DNA of 25,708 bases from UBA4615 sp044360485 (GCA_044360485.1 JBIKKG010000023.1:1-25708); one strand, 5' to 3'; shown: positions 15,348 through 23,941, counted from the stretch's first letter. The notes: generated from the letters alone by a model not told the origin. Numbers and translations are program-made.

Positions 15348-15556
15348 GGGGCAATGCTCCTCGGGGATGTGTACGGAAATCGCGCATCCTGCTGTGTGCG
15401 CGTGAGGCGACACTGTCTCACAAGCAGGCCCACGCAGCGACCGAAGGGCGGGCGCGGTATCCTTGCCTGGCCATCCGCATGCACCGGGCGCACCGTGTTG
15501 CCGTGCCCGAGCATTCTTCCCCAACTTTTGCCTGACCCCGACCCGGAGACTTTTTC
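15348..15556. other. divergent intergenic region
   Basis: 209 bases between the minus-strand oxidoreductase/hydrolase pair and the plus-strand Bug gene. It holds good ribosome-binding sites at both ends (GAGGAG at 15357-15362 minus; GGAG at 15545-15548 plus) and must hold both promoters. I could not pick out a convincing sigma-70 pair or a terminator. Confidence 0.4.
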
Positions 15557-16549
15557 ATGAATCGCCGTTTTCGAATGCGCCGCCTTGCTGCTGCGGCACT
15601 GCCTCTTGCCGGCCTTCTGCTGGCTGCGACCGCCCCGGCACAGGCCCAGTCCTACCCGAGCCGGCCGATTCGGCTGGTCGTGCCTTACGCGCCGGGTGGC
15701 GCTACCGACATCATCGGACGTGCTGCCGCCGCTGAACTGAGCAAGACGCTCGGCCAGCCTGTAACCGTCGAGAACAGACCTGGTGCCGGTGGCAATCTGG
15801 GGGCGGATTTCGTCGCCAAGTCGCCCGCCGATGGCTACACCTTGCTGGTGTCGCCGAGCAGCCTGCATGGCATCACCCCGTTTCTGTACAACAAGCTGCC
15901 CTACGACCCCAATAAGGATCTGGCCCCGATCATCGTGCTGGGCGCTTTTGCCAATGTCCTGGTGGTCAATCCTAGCGTCAAGGCCAACAACGTGAGCGAA
16001 CTGGTCTCGCTCATCCGTGCCAACCCCGGCAAGTACACCTATGCCTCCAGCGGCAGCGGCTCCACCATCCACATGTCGGGCGAAATGTTTCGCTCCATGC
16101 TGAACCTGGATATCGCCCACGTTCCGTACAAGGGCAGCGGGCCGGCACTGACCGACCTCATGGGCGGTCAAGTCAACATGATGTTCGACAACATCCCTTC
16201 GGCCATCTCGCAGATCCGGGCGGGCAAATTGCGCGCGCTTGCCACAACCGGCCCGGTGCGCTCGCCCACCTTGCCCGAGCTGCCCACCATGATCGAATCA
16301 GGTTTCCCCGGCTATATCTCGACCGCCTGGTTCGGGATTGTGGCGCCGGTGGGTACACCGAAGGAGATCATCGCCAAGCTGAACGCAGAAGGCGTCAAGG
16401 CCACGAAGTCGGCCGATTTCATCCGCAAGATGAACGATCTGGGCTACGAAATCGTGGGCGGCTCCCCTGAGCAGATGGCTTCGATGATTCAGGAGGAGTA
16501 CAAGCGCTGGGGGCCGGTGGTGAAAGCGTCAGGCGCAAAAGTAGAGTAA
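15557..16549 (+). CDS. orphan Bug-family periplasmic binding protein
   Basis: 330 residues. A Sec signal peptide spans about 1-31 (Arg-rich start, Leu/Ala core, APAQAQ cleavage region). The mature start YPSRPIRLVVPYAPGGATDIIGR is the classic Bug/TctC pattern. ENRPGAGGNLGADFVAKSPADGYTLL, HVPYKGSGPALTDLMGGQVNMMF and LPTMIESGFPGY complete the fold. A GGAG Shine-Dalgarno sits eight bases before the ATG. No TctAB genes adjoin it; the next gene is an MFS transporter. Burkholderiales often carry many orphan Bug genes, thought to share permeases or act in sensing. It differs clearly from the Bug protein encoded at 11440-12405, keeping the usual Gly-Gly loop. Ligand unknown, probably a carboxylate. 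Confidence 0.95.
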   Translation: MNRRFRMRRLAAAALPLAGLLLAATAPAQAQSYPSRPIRLVVPYAPGGATDIIGRAAAAELSKTLGQPVTVENRPGAGGNLGADFVAKSPADGYTLLVSPSSLHGITPFLYNKLPYDPNKDLAPIIVLGAFANVLVVNPSVKANNVSELVSLIRANPGKYTYASSGSGSTIHMSGEMFRSMLNLDIAHVPYKGSGPALTDLMGGQVNMMFDNIPSAISQIRAGKLRALATTGPVRSPTLPELPTMIESGFPGYISTAWFGIVAPVGTPKEIIAKLNAEGVKATKSADFIRKMNDLGYEIVGGSPEQMASMIQEEYKRWGPVVKASGAKVE

Positions 16550-16649
16550 GTCACCGGGAGCAGGCGGCAGTCTTCCCAATCAAGGCGCACAGCCCAATGC
16601 ATCACCCGGTCACCTTGATGCTAGGCAGCATGGCGCCAGGGGCGCAGCC
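16550..16649. other. short gap with small hairpin
   Basis: 100 bases between the orphan Bug gene and the MFS gene. The only structure noticed is ATGCT-AGGC-AGCAT (about 16618-16631), a five-pair hairpin just before the MFS ribosome-binding site (AGGGG). There is no thymidine run, so a terminator role is unlikely. Confidence 0.3.
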
Positions 16650-17840
16650 ATGAAGGTCTCAGGGCTCGTCCTGGCCATGTGCGCAGGGCAACTGGGCAGC
16701 CTGCTGCCGCACGTGGTGCTGCCCGCCGTGATGGTGGCGCACCTCGTGCCTTTGTGGGGCCTGAGTAATGCGCAGGCCGGTTTGCTGGCTGCGGCCTACC
16801 CCGCGGGTTACATGCTGGCCGTGCCGGTCCTGGGCGCGCTCACCGACCGCATCGATGCGCGCCACCTGCTGTTCTGGGGGTCGCTGGTGAGCGGCGGCGC
16901 CACCATTGCACTGGCCTGGTTGTCCCAAGGGCCGCTCACGGCGATGGCATTTTGGGCGCTGGCAGGCATTGGCTTTGCAGGTGCCTACATGCCCGGTTTG
17001 CGTGCCCTCACCGATCGTCTGGACCCGGGCGACGCATCGCGCAGCGTCACGCTGTACACCTCGAGCTATTCGGTCGGGGTGGGCTTGTCGTTCCTGGTGT
17101 CGCAAGTGGTTGCAGAGGGCCTGGGCTGGCGTTGGGCGTTTGTCATCACCGGTTTGGGGCCCTTGATCATGGCGCTCGTGGCGTTCCGACTAGTACCAAA
17201 GCCACCGCCGCCTGCCAATGGCGCGCTGCTCGACTTCCGTCCGGTGCTGCGCAATCGCCCCGCCATGGGCTACATCCTGTCTTATGGCGTGCACTGCTTC
17301 GAGCTGTACGGCATGCGCACCTGGCTGGTCGCGTTCTGGACCTACGTGGCGGCGCGACATGGCGCAGCCACCAGTCTGTTCGATCCGATCACGGTCAGCG
17401 TGATCGTCACCGTGCTGGCCATGCCCGCCAGCATCGGCGGTAACGAACTGTCGCTGCGTTTTGGCAGGCATCGCGCGATCAGTGTCATTCAGGTCCTGTC
17501 GGCTTGTGTCGCGCTGGCGATCGGACTGTGCGCAGGGGCCTCGCCCACTCTGCTCTTTGTGCTCGTGCTGCTGTATGCACTGACTGTGCCGGCTGATTCC
17601 GGCTCGCTGACCGCAGGGATGAGTGCCAGTGCGCAGCCTCAGTTCAAGGGTGCCACGATGGCCATGCATTCGATGGTCGGATTTGCGCTGTCGGCGCTGG
17701 CCGGCTGGCTCGTCGGTGTGGCACTCGACGCGGCCGGTGGCATGCATCAACCACAAGGCTGGTTGGCCGCGTTCTCTGTGTTGGCCGCCGGGATTTTGCT
17801 GGGGCCCCTGGCGCTATGGTGGTCGCGCTCAGGCCGATAG
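16650..17840 (+). CDS. MFS transporter
   Basis: 396 residues with about twelve hydrophobic helices, the normal size for a major facilitator permease. The loop 2-3 motif appears as GALTDRIDARHLLFWG. A second DRLDPGDASR loop lies in the first half, which ends in the cytoplasmic stretch FRLVPKPPPPANG. The first half also holds GIGFAGAYMPGLRALTDRL, and the second half SFLVSQVVAEGLG-type and GNELSLRFGRHR segments. It resembles sugar/organic-anion or cyanate-type MFS proteins, but I cannot assign a substrate. AGGGG eight bases before the ATG supports the start. It follows the orphan Bug gene by 100 bases on the same strand and overlaps the convergent dehalogenase gene by 12 bases at its 3' end. Confidence 0.92.
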   Translation: MKVSGLVLAMCAGQLGSLLPHVVLPAVMVAHLVPLWGLSNAQAGLLAAAYPAGYMLAVPVLGALTDRIDARHLLFWGSLVSGGATIALAWLSQGPLTAMAFWALAGIGFAGAYMPGLRALTDRLDPGDASRSVTLYTSSYSVGVGLSFLVSQVVAEGLGWRWAFVITGLGPLIMALVAFRLVPKPPPPANGALLDFRPVLRNRPAMGYILSYGVHCFELYGMRTWLVAFWTYVAARHGAATSLFDPITVSVIVTVLAMPASIGGNELSLRFGRHRAISVIQVLSACVALAIGLCAGASPTLLFVLVLLYALTVPADSGSLTAGMSASAQPQFKGATMAMHSMVGFALSALAGWLVGVALDAAGGMHQPQGWLAAFSVLAAGILLGPLALWWSRSGR

Positions 17841-18758
17841 CCCGCCGGGCGGTGTGGCGCGGATGAAGTGGATGACATGCTCGGCCACTTCAGCACCCCG
17901 GTCTTCCTGAATGAAGTGCCCTGCTCCGCTGATGCGCGCATGGGGCTGACCTGCAGCCCCGGGAACGGCGCGCTGGAACATGTCGTCGCCCCCGCGGGTG
18001 ATCGGGTCACGTGTCCCGAAGAGTGTGAGGAAGGGTTTATCCCACTGGCGCAAGACCTGCCAAGCCTGCTCGTTGCGCGCGTACTCGGGATCCTGGGGCG
18101 AAGCCGGTACAAAACCCGGGAAGATGCGCGCTGCAGTGCGATGAGCGCGCATTGGAAACGGCGCGTCGTAGGCCGCCACGGCTGCCGGATCCAACCCTTG
18201 AGCACATCCGGCCTTCACGATGCGTCCGATTGGAAACCACGGACTGAATCGCGAAAACGCACGCCAGATGCGAAAGGCAGGCGGTAAGGCCTGGGCGCCG
18301 GTGGGCAGCCCGCCGTTGGACAGCACGATGCGCGCAAAGCGCTCAGGCAACTCGGTCGCCATGCGCAGCCCGATGAGCGAGCCCCAGTCCTGGCAAAAGA
18401 GCGTTACCTCATGCAGGTCATAGGCTTGCAGCCAGGCCTTCATCCATTCGACATGGTTCAGGTAAGCATAGTCGCGGGCCTGTGACGGCTTGTCAGACCG
18501 TCCGAAACCCACCAGGTCGGGCGCCACCGCACGACATCCGGCGTTCACCAGCACGGGAATCATCTTGCGATACAGAAACGACCAGGTTGGCTCGCCATGC
18601 ATCAGCAAAACGACCGGGCCGTCGCGAGGACCTTCGTCGATACAGGCAATCCTTAACCCGTCCACCTCGGTATAACGCGGCGTGTAGTGAAAGTCTGGCA
18701 GGTGTGCAAAGCGCGCCTCGGGTGTGCGCAGCACCGGTCCACGGGTGTGTTGTGTCAT
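17829..18758 (-). CDS. haloalkane dehalogenase (HLD-I-like)
   Basis: 309 residues, very close in length to DhlA (310). It shows HGEPTWSFLYRKMIP (from His54, the HGEP form typical of dehalogenases), DLVGFGRSDKP and CQDWGSLIGLR. In the last, Asp124 is the nucleophile and Trp125 a halide-binding residue, the same positions as in DhlA. Asp251 in FGTRDPITRGGD and His281 in GAGHFIQED complete the triad. Trp165 in the cap (FRIW) is a candidate second halide ligand. Such enzymes cut carbon-halogen bonds of haloalkanes by hydrolysis, releasing an alcohol. There is no signal peptide. It is the last gene of a five-gene operon, 10 bases after the metallo-hydrolase gene. Actual halogenated substrates are unproven; some relatives have other hydrolase activities. 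Confidence 0.9.
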   Translation of the reverse strand: MTQHTRGPVLRTPEARFAHLPDFHYTPRYTEVDGLRIACIDEGPRDGPVVLLMHGEPTWSFLYRKMIPVLVNAGCRAVAPDLVGFGRSDKPSQARDYAYLNHVEWMKAWLQAYDLHEVTLFCQDWGSLIGLRMATELPERFARIVLSNGGLPTGAQALPPAFRIWRAFSRFSPWFPIGRIVKAGCAQGLDPAAVAAYDAPFPMRAHRTAARIFPGFVPASPQDPEYARNEQAWQVLRQWDKPFLTLFGTRDPITRGGDDMFQRAVPGAAGQPHARISGAGHFIQEDRGAEVAEHVIHFIRATPPGGLSA

Positions 18759-18768
18759 GGTCGCCGGG

Positions 18769-19845
18769 CTAGAAGTGATGGCTTGTCTGGATTGCGGTGC
18801 TGCCCGCAGGCAGACTCAGAAAGTCGCCGTCGCGCGCGATGCGCAAGGTGCCGGCAAAGCGTCGGGGCGCATCGCCCAGGAAGGCTTCTTCCAGACCGGG
18901 CAGCGGTGGCAGGGTTGGGACAATATGGTTCAGCAGCAAGTAGCGCACACCGGCTTCGCGCGCCGTATCGGCCGCCTCCTCGGGCGTCGCATGGTAGTCC
19001 ACGATATCGGTGAACAACTTGGCCATGCGGGCTTTCCCGCTGGTATTTGCGGCGTCGGTGAGCAGACCCACCAGCCGCGGCGACAACGCTTCATGTACCA
19101 GCAGATCGGCGCCTTTCGCTTCACGCTGTACCGCTGCAGAGAGCTTGGTGTCACCGCTCAATACCATGGTGCGACCTTTGTACCGGATCCGATACCCCAC
19201 CGCGGGATGAACAGGAGAATGGTCGACCGCGAAGGCGACCACTTCCAGTTCGCCTTCGCTCATGACGACCGCGCGCCCGGCGTCGCCCAAGGAAAACGGC
19301 CGCACCTGGGCACCAAAGCCCTGGGGGGGCAAGACCGATTCACCATGATGCGCAATGCGGTAGCCCTGATCATGCTGATACGCCTGCATCAACCCTGCTG
19401 CCACCTGCTCCACGCCCGATGGGCCATACAGAGGCACGGCCTGCGCAGGCCCGCCTGACACCCAACGTTGCAGCAGCAATTCACCCAGCCCGTCGATATG
19501 GTCAGAGTGGAAATGGGTGAGAAAGATGGCATCGACCCGACCGGGACTGATGCCCATGCGCGTGAGGTTGCGAACGCCCGTGCCCGCGTCAAACACCATC
19601 AGCCGCGTGCCGGCGATCACGACCGTGCAAGGCCCCAAGCGACGTTCATCGGGAAAGGGCGACCCGGCACCGCAGACGCGCACATGCAAGCCATCGGGCA
19701 GCTCGGAGACGCCATCGATGTTGAGCCGAGCCGTTGCGACCCGCGATGCCACAGCAAGGCTGATGGTCTCGCGCATGGTCCAAGCGATCAAACCCAGCAG
19801 GGCAAGCCCCAACACAAGGTAGACAAGCAACCGGCGGGCTTTCAT
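18769..19845 (-). CDS. membrane-anchored MBL-fold hydrolase (RNase Z/arylsulfatase type)
   Basis: 358 residues. An N-terminal helix (about 6-24, LLVYLVLGLALLGLIAW) after Arg4-Arg5 acts as an uncleaved anchor or signal, putting the enzyme in the periplasm. The metallo-beta-lactamase core has GAGSPFPDE (59-67), FDAGTG (85-90) and the zinc motif THFHSDH (His111, His113, Asp115, His116). DHSPVHPAVGYRI and LSGDTKL follow, and LLLNH lies near the end. This pattern resembles the RNase Z-like branch that includes the zinc arylsulfatase AtsA of Pseudoalteromonas; a tRNA-processing role is excluded by export. The start at 19845 has GGAG nine bases upstream, inside the end of the SDR gene. It lies four bases from that gene in an operon with a classical sulfatase, so sulfate-ester or lactone hydrolysis is the best guess. 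Confidence 0.88.
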   Translation of the reverse strand: MKARRLLVYLVLGLALLGLIAWTMRETISLAVASRVATARLNIDGVSELPDGLHVRVCGAGSPFPDERRLGPCTVVIAGTRLMVFDAGTGVRNLTRMGISPGRVDAIFLTHFHSDHIDGLGELLLQRWVSGGPAQAVPLYGPSGVEQVAAGLMQAYQHDQGYRIAHHGESVLPPQGFGAQVRPFSLGDAGRAVVMSEGELEVVAFAVDHSPVHPAVGYRIRYKGRTMVLSGDTKLSAAVQREAKGADLLVHEALSPRLVGLLTDAANTSGKARMAKLFTDIVDYHATPEEAADTAREAGVRYLLLNHIVPTLPPLPGLEEAFLGDAPRRFAGTLRIARDGDFLSLPAGSTAIQTSHHF

Positions 19846-19849
19846 GAAC

Positions 19850-20656
19850 TCAGACTCCAAACATGCGTGCAAGGCGAATCATCGCACCTTGCCAGGCCGG
19901 CGATACATACCGCAGGCGCGGGCGGCGACTTTCGCTGGCCTTTACGATGCACGCCACAATGCCGCGCGTGGACGTCGCCTCGAGCCATCGAAAGCTGCGT
20001 TGCTCCCGGGCCTGCAAGCGTGGCAGCACCGATGAAAAATAGGATCGCTCGCCCATCCAGGTGTACTTGCGCGCCAGCATCGCCTGATTGAAGCCGGTGT
20101 GAATGGCGCCCGGCTCGATCAGCGACACATGCACGCCGCAATCCAATTCATCCAGTTCAGCCCTTAACCCCGCACCGGCTGCAGACAGGGCGAACTTGCT
20201 CATGCCATACGGCATCAGAAACGGGACAGGCACGCGTCCTGCAATCGAACTCACGAGCAGTATCGTGCCCTCTTTGCGCGAAATCATCCCGGCGAGCACG
20301 ATCTGCACCAGTTCCAGCGCACCGAAGACGTTGACCTCGAAGGTCTGGCGGATGCGATCGACCTCCACTTCCGCCAGCGAACCAGACTCGCCCACACCGG
20401 CATTGCTGATCAGCACATCAATGGGCAGGGCCCTCGCCTGTTCGCGATCCTCGGGCCGAGTCACATCCAGCTTGAATGCTTCCAGCGACACGCCGGTCGC
20501 TCGAGCAGTCGCCAGAAGCGCCTCGGCTTGTGCTTGCGTCAAGGTGGTCGCCAGCACGCGATGCCCTCGCGCAGCCAGCGCCAGGGCGGCATCATGACCG
20601 ATGCCAGTGCCTGCGCCAGTGATCAGAATCGTTCGCTTGTGCGTCACGGGGCCCAT
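19850..20656 (-). CDS. short-chain dehydrogenase/reductase
   Basis: 268 residues of the classical SDR family. The cofactor motif TGAGTGIG is at 13-20, the NAG motif at 85-87, the catalytic Ser in LLVSSIAG (136/137), and YGMSK gives Tyr150 and Lys154. EPGAIHTGF follows as the substrate-loop region. An oxidoreductase acting on an alcohol or ketone with NAD(P)H is expected in the cytoplasm. There is no acidic residue at the end of strand two (ATTLTQ), which hints at NADP preference. I chose ATG 20656, 16 bases after the sulfatase stop, over a GTG at 20707 that would overlap the sulfatase gene; neither has a strong Shine-Dalgarno. Between a sulfatase and two hydrolases it may oxidise the alcohol they release (inference). 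Confidence 0.92.
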   Translation of the reverse strand: MGPVTHKRTILITGAGTGIGHDAALALAARGHRVLATTLTQAQAEALLATARATGVSLEAFKLDVTRPEDREQARALPIDVLISNAGVGESGSLAEVEVDRIRQTFEVNVFGALELVQIVLAGMISRKEGTILLVSSIAGRVPVPFLMPYGMSKFALSAAGAGLRAELDELDCGVHVSLIEPGAIHTGFNQAMLARKYTWMGERSYFSSVLPRLQAREQRSFRWLEATSTRGIVACIVKASESRRPRLRYVSPAWQGAMIRLARMFGV

Positions 20657-20672
20657 TGTGTGTTCGGTGGTT

Positions 20673-22565
20673 TCAGGTGGAGCGGTGATGCAAAACCGCA
20701 CGGGCACGGCGACGCCGCAGCCTTAGCCCGGCCAGGAGAATCAACCCGCCGAGCGCCATCGCCACCCACGGCCCATAGCGCGGCACATACACATTCATGA
20801 CCGCATTGCGCATGACCTGATGGGCATAGCGGTAGCCGTCAGGCATCGGCAGCACACCATGTGCCTGCTCCCATTGCGCGTAAAGGCGCTGCAAAGCCTG
20901 AAATTCGTCTGCGCGTGTGACGCTCAGGTCCTGGGTCTCGCCCGGGTCGCGCACAATGTCAAAGAGCCGCCACTGCCCATCGCCCATCGGTGGCAGATTG
21001 CGAACAAGCTTCAGATCGCCGCGATACATGGCCGCGTTGCCAGAGAGCTCATGACCCACGGCGACATCGACCGGTCTGGCGCGCTCCTGTTGCCCCAGCA
21101 TGACCGGTAGCAGACTGACGCCGGAAAGCGGCTCGATCCGTCGGCCTTCAATGCTGGGCGGCGCAGGCTGAGCGCCGCTGAGCGCCAGCAAGGTGGGCAC
21201 GATGTCGGTGACGTGCGTAAAGCCAGAATGGACGCTTCCCGGTGCGGTGCCTGGAACGCCCGAAACAATCAGCGGGACGCGCACACCGCCTTCACCCGCG
21301 AAAAATTTGTAGCTCGACAGCGGTGAGGCCACCGCGCGGGCCCAGTTCGGCCCAATCACCGCATAAGCGCCAGGATCGCCCATCGCATCCAGATCGTTGC
21401 GATAGCTGGTGCGCAGCCACAGCCGCGAAATCACGGAATCATAAGGGTCGGAGGCCTCGGCACCGTTGTCCGACAAAAACACGAAGACCGTCCGTTCGAG
21501 TTCGCCGCTGTCGCGCAGGTGCTCGATCAGTCGACCCACATGGTGATCCATCGCCTGCGCCATGCCGGCATAGACCTCCATCCGCCGAGCCTCATAGCGA
21601 CGCTCGGTGTCGCTCAACGACGCCCAGTCCGGCGTATCGGACATGGGCTGCATCGGTGCATTGGCCGGGATCAGCCCCAAGGCAGCGGCCCGATCCCGCC
21701 GTGCCTGGCGCAACGCCGCCCAACCGGCATCGTACTTGCCACGATGCGGATCGATGAATGCGCGAGGCGCCTGCAGCGGAATGTGGTTGGCCTGAAATCC
21801 GACAAAGGCAAAAAAGGGCTTCGGCTGCGAAGCATCTTCCTTCAGATAACCAATCATCTTGTCGACGAAAAACGCCGAGGAATAGAAGCGCTCGGGCATG
21901 CGTGCCGCGCGACCATCTTCGAACCAGTACACCTGATCAGTCAGACCCAGATAGCGCTGCGACGGATTCCAGTTGTCCGAGCCGGTATCACCCTGAATCA
22001 GGGAACGATCAAAACCGCGCTGGTTCGGCAGGTTGTGGGGTTCGTTCCCCACATTCCACTTGCCCGTGACATAAGTGCGGTAGCCGCGGTCGCGCAGCAG
22101 CTCAGCCACGGTCACCACATTGCGATTCAGGCTGCCCAGGTAACCCGGCTGGCCTGCATGCTGGTGAGGCATCGACTCCCGTAAATTGCCCACGCCCGCC
22201 AAATGATTATCGACACCGGTGAGCAGCATCGAGCGCGTCGGGGAACAGGAGCCGCTCACATGAAAATTTGAAAAACGCATGCCACGGGCGGCGAGCGCAT
22301 CGAGGTGAGGCGTTGGGATTTCACTGCCAAAAGCCCCCACATCGGTGAAGCCCCAGTCATCAGCGACCAGGATCACGATGTTCGGCGGCCGAGACTCTGG
22401 CGTTGCGGCCTGTGCGTTCAGGGTGATCAGAGCCGTCAGAGCCACGCTCCGCCAGCAGGCCAGCAGAAGGCCCATCGGATCGCAGCACAGACCGCCGCGC
22501 ACGCGGTGAACCCGCGCGTGGGTTCGCATCGATATCCATCGAACAAAGCGGTGGCGCACGTTCAT
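20673..22565 (-). CDS. arylsulfatase-type sulfatase with C-terminal membrane anchor
   Basis: 630 residues. The formylglycine signature CSPTR is at 107-111, with Cys107 to be converted to formylglycine. Metal ligands include Asp69-Asp70 (VADDWG) and the DNGAE motif in the second half. NVVTVAELLRDRGYRTYVTGKW and FVGFQANHIPLQAP are sulfatase blocks. A hydrophobic stretch at about 31-53 ends in AQAA, suggesting Sec export after an unusually long basic N-terminus (30 residues). A short hydrophobic segment (about 600-614) followed by an Arg cluster (LRLRRRRAR) would leave it anchored in the inner membrane. It is ~90 residues longer than Pseudomonas AtsA. The start overlaps the stop of the upstream gene as ATGA. 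No formylglycine-generating enzyme is in the window. It hydrolyses sulfate esters; substrate unknown. Confidence 0.94.
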   Translation of the reverse strand: MNVRHRFVRWISMRTHARVHRVRGGLCCDPMGLLLACWRSVALTALITLNAQAATPESRPPNIVILVADDWGFTDVGAFGSEIPTPHLDALAARGMRFSNFHVSGSCSPTRSMLLTGVDNHLAGVGNLRESMPHQHAGQPGYLGSLNRNVVTVAELLRDRGYRTYVTGKWNVGNEPHNLPNQRGFDRSLIQGDTGSDNWNPSQRYLGLTDQVYWFEDGRAARMPERFYSSAFFVDKMIGYLKEDASQPKPFFAFVGFQANHIPLQAPRAFIDPHRGKYDAGWAALRQARRDRAAALGLIPANAPMQPMSDTPDWASLSDTERRYEARRMEVYAGMAQAMDHHVGRLIEHLRDSGELERTVFVFLSDNGAEASDPYDSVISRLWLRTSYRNDLDAMGDPGAYAVIGPNWARAVASPLSSYKFFAGEGGVRVPLIVSGVPGTAPGSVHSGFTHVTDIVPTLLALSGAQPAPPSIEGRRIEPLSGVSLLPVMLGQQERARPVDVAVGHELSGNAAMYRGDLKLVRNLPPMGDGQWRLFDIVRDPGETQDLSVTRADEFQALQRLYAQWEQAHGVLPMPDGYRYAHQVMRNAVMNVYVPRYGPWVAMALGGLILLAGLRLRRRRARAVLHHRST

Positions 22566-23941
22566 GTTCCTCTGTGCTGCGGGGGATGAGAAGGCATGCC
22601 CTCACGCGCGTGATCCGTCGGGTGACTGCCCGTGAGGCATGAGTCGATGACCCAGAGCCGGTCCTGTCCCCAGACTGCTGTGTCTCCCACCCGAAAGGCT
22701 GGCACGCCCCAAAGGCCTGCCTCGAGCAAGGCAGCGCGATGATGCTCGGCATGTGTGCGCCATCGGTCGTCGCGCAGGGCCTCACGCGCCTCGTCCCAAT
22801 TCAATCGGGCGCGTTCGGCGATGCGACGCAGTCCGCGATCACTGCCCGCATCCAGACCCTCGGCCCAGACACCTTGCATGAAGGACAGGACATAAGCCTG
22901 CCCGGCGCCGTAGCGCTCCGCCAGGGGCATCAGCGCCAGACCCCGTTCGGTGGGACGTCCCACCGGGTCATTCAGCCTGCCAAAGGGCACCCCATGCAAA
23001 CGCGCTTCGCGGGCGGCGTCCAGGCTGATGTAGCGGCGCTTGGCCGCCGGCACCGGCAAGCCACGCATGACCATGGGGAGCAGATATCGCAGCTTCACGG
23101 TCGCACCGCTCAGTCGCGCCAACTCAAACACACGCGGTGCAACAATCGCCGAATAGGGGCTGCGCAGGGAAAAGAAAAACTCAATCTCCGCAGCATCGCT
23201 GAGAGGCACTGGAACGCTCCGATCGCGGGCTGCCGGCGCAAGATCAGGACCCCCTGTGCGGTCCAATCCGAGCGCGCGCAAACGTGCCTCCAGATGATGC
23301 AGCCGATCCAATCCCCAGTACCACTCGCCGGCGTAGTAAAACGTAGCACCCAGGTAGTGACCCAGACGCTCGCGCAACGCGGCCGATTCGGCAAGATGCG
23401 CCGACAGTGCGGTCTCGGTCGCGGGGACGATTGATACGAGGTCGACCTCAGCCAACGCCTCATCGGCAGATCCTGTCTCAGCCGTCGCCACGCTGTCCCA
23501 GAGCGCTTGCGATAAAGGGGCCGCTGCCTCAATGAATTGCCCGGCCTTCAGGGCACCCAACAAGTTGCGCTGCGTAGTGCGCACGGCTTCGGGGTTGGGC
23601 TGCCTTCCTCGATCCCGGAAATGCAACCCCAGGCGCTCGGCCAGCAATACGGCATCGCGTCGACTCCAGGCCACCAGACGCGGGCGGTCCGGTGCCGCCG
23701 AATCGGCTGCTGGCGGGACCAGATGCGGCACACAGTGCACCGCATAGCGCGCCGCAAACGCAGGCAAACACTGCGCCACCAGCGCGCTGTAGGGATCATC
23801 CACCTGATGAAACACGTGCACCTGATGCGCTGCACCCTGCCGCACCCGACGGTGCTCCGCTCGCGCGCGCAGGCGCATCAAGCGCGACTCGCCCAGCAGG
23901 CGCGCCGAAATCATGGGTGTGAGCAGCGTTCTGATCGACAT
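22562..23941 (-). CDS. tandem DsbA/HCCA-isomerase-like protein
   Basis: 459 residues made of two thioredoxin-fold DsbA-like domains. The C-terminal one (about 251-440) starts EIEFFFSLRSPYSAIVAPR, matching kappa-GST and 2-hydroxychromene-2-carboxylate isomerases, with Ser261 at the catalytic serine position and a cis-Pro motif WGVPAF near 411. The N-terminal one (about 38-235) has the parallel strand VHVFHQVDDPYSALVAQ, where Asp replaces the serine, so it may be inactive. Neither domain has a CxxC pair and there is no signal peptide, so disulfide exchange is unlikely; a glutathione-dependent isomerase or transferase role fits better. The ATG at 23941 (MSIRTLL) is the first start consistent with the domain. 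It is the first gene of the five-gene operon and overlaps the sulfatase start by four bases. Confidence 0.85.
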   Translation of the reverse strand: MSIRTLLTPMISARLLGESRLMRLRARAEHRRVRQGAAHQVHVFHQVDDPYSALVAQCLPAFAARYAVHCVPHLVPPAADSAAPDRPRLVAWSRRDAVLLAERLGLHFRDRGRQPNPEAVRTTQRNLLGALKAGQFIEAAAPLSQALWDSVATAETGSADEALAEVDLVSIVPATETALSAHLAESAALRERLGHYLGATFYYAGEWYWGLDRLHHLEARLRALGLDRTGGPDLAPAARDRSVPVPLSDAAEIEFFFSLRSPYSAIVAPRVFELARLSGATVKLRYLLPMVMRGLPVPAAKRRYISLDAAREARLHGVPFGRLNDPVGRPTERGLALMPLAERYGAGQAYVLSFMQGVWAEGLDAGSDRGLRRIAERARLNWDEAREALRDDRWRTHAEHHRAALLEAGLWGVPAFRVGDTAVWGQDRLWVIDSCLTGSHPTDHAREGMPSHPPQHRGT

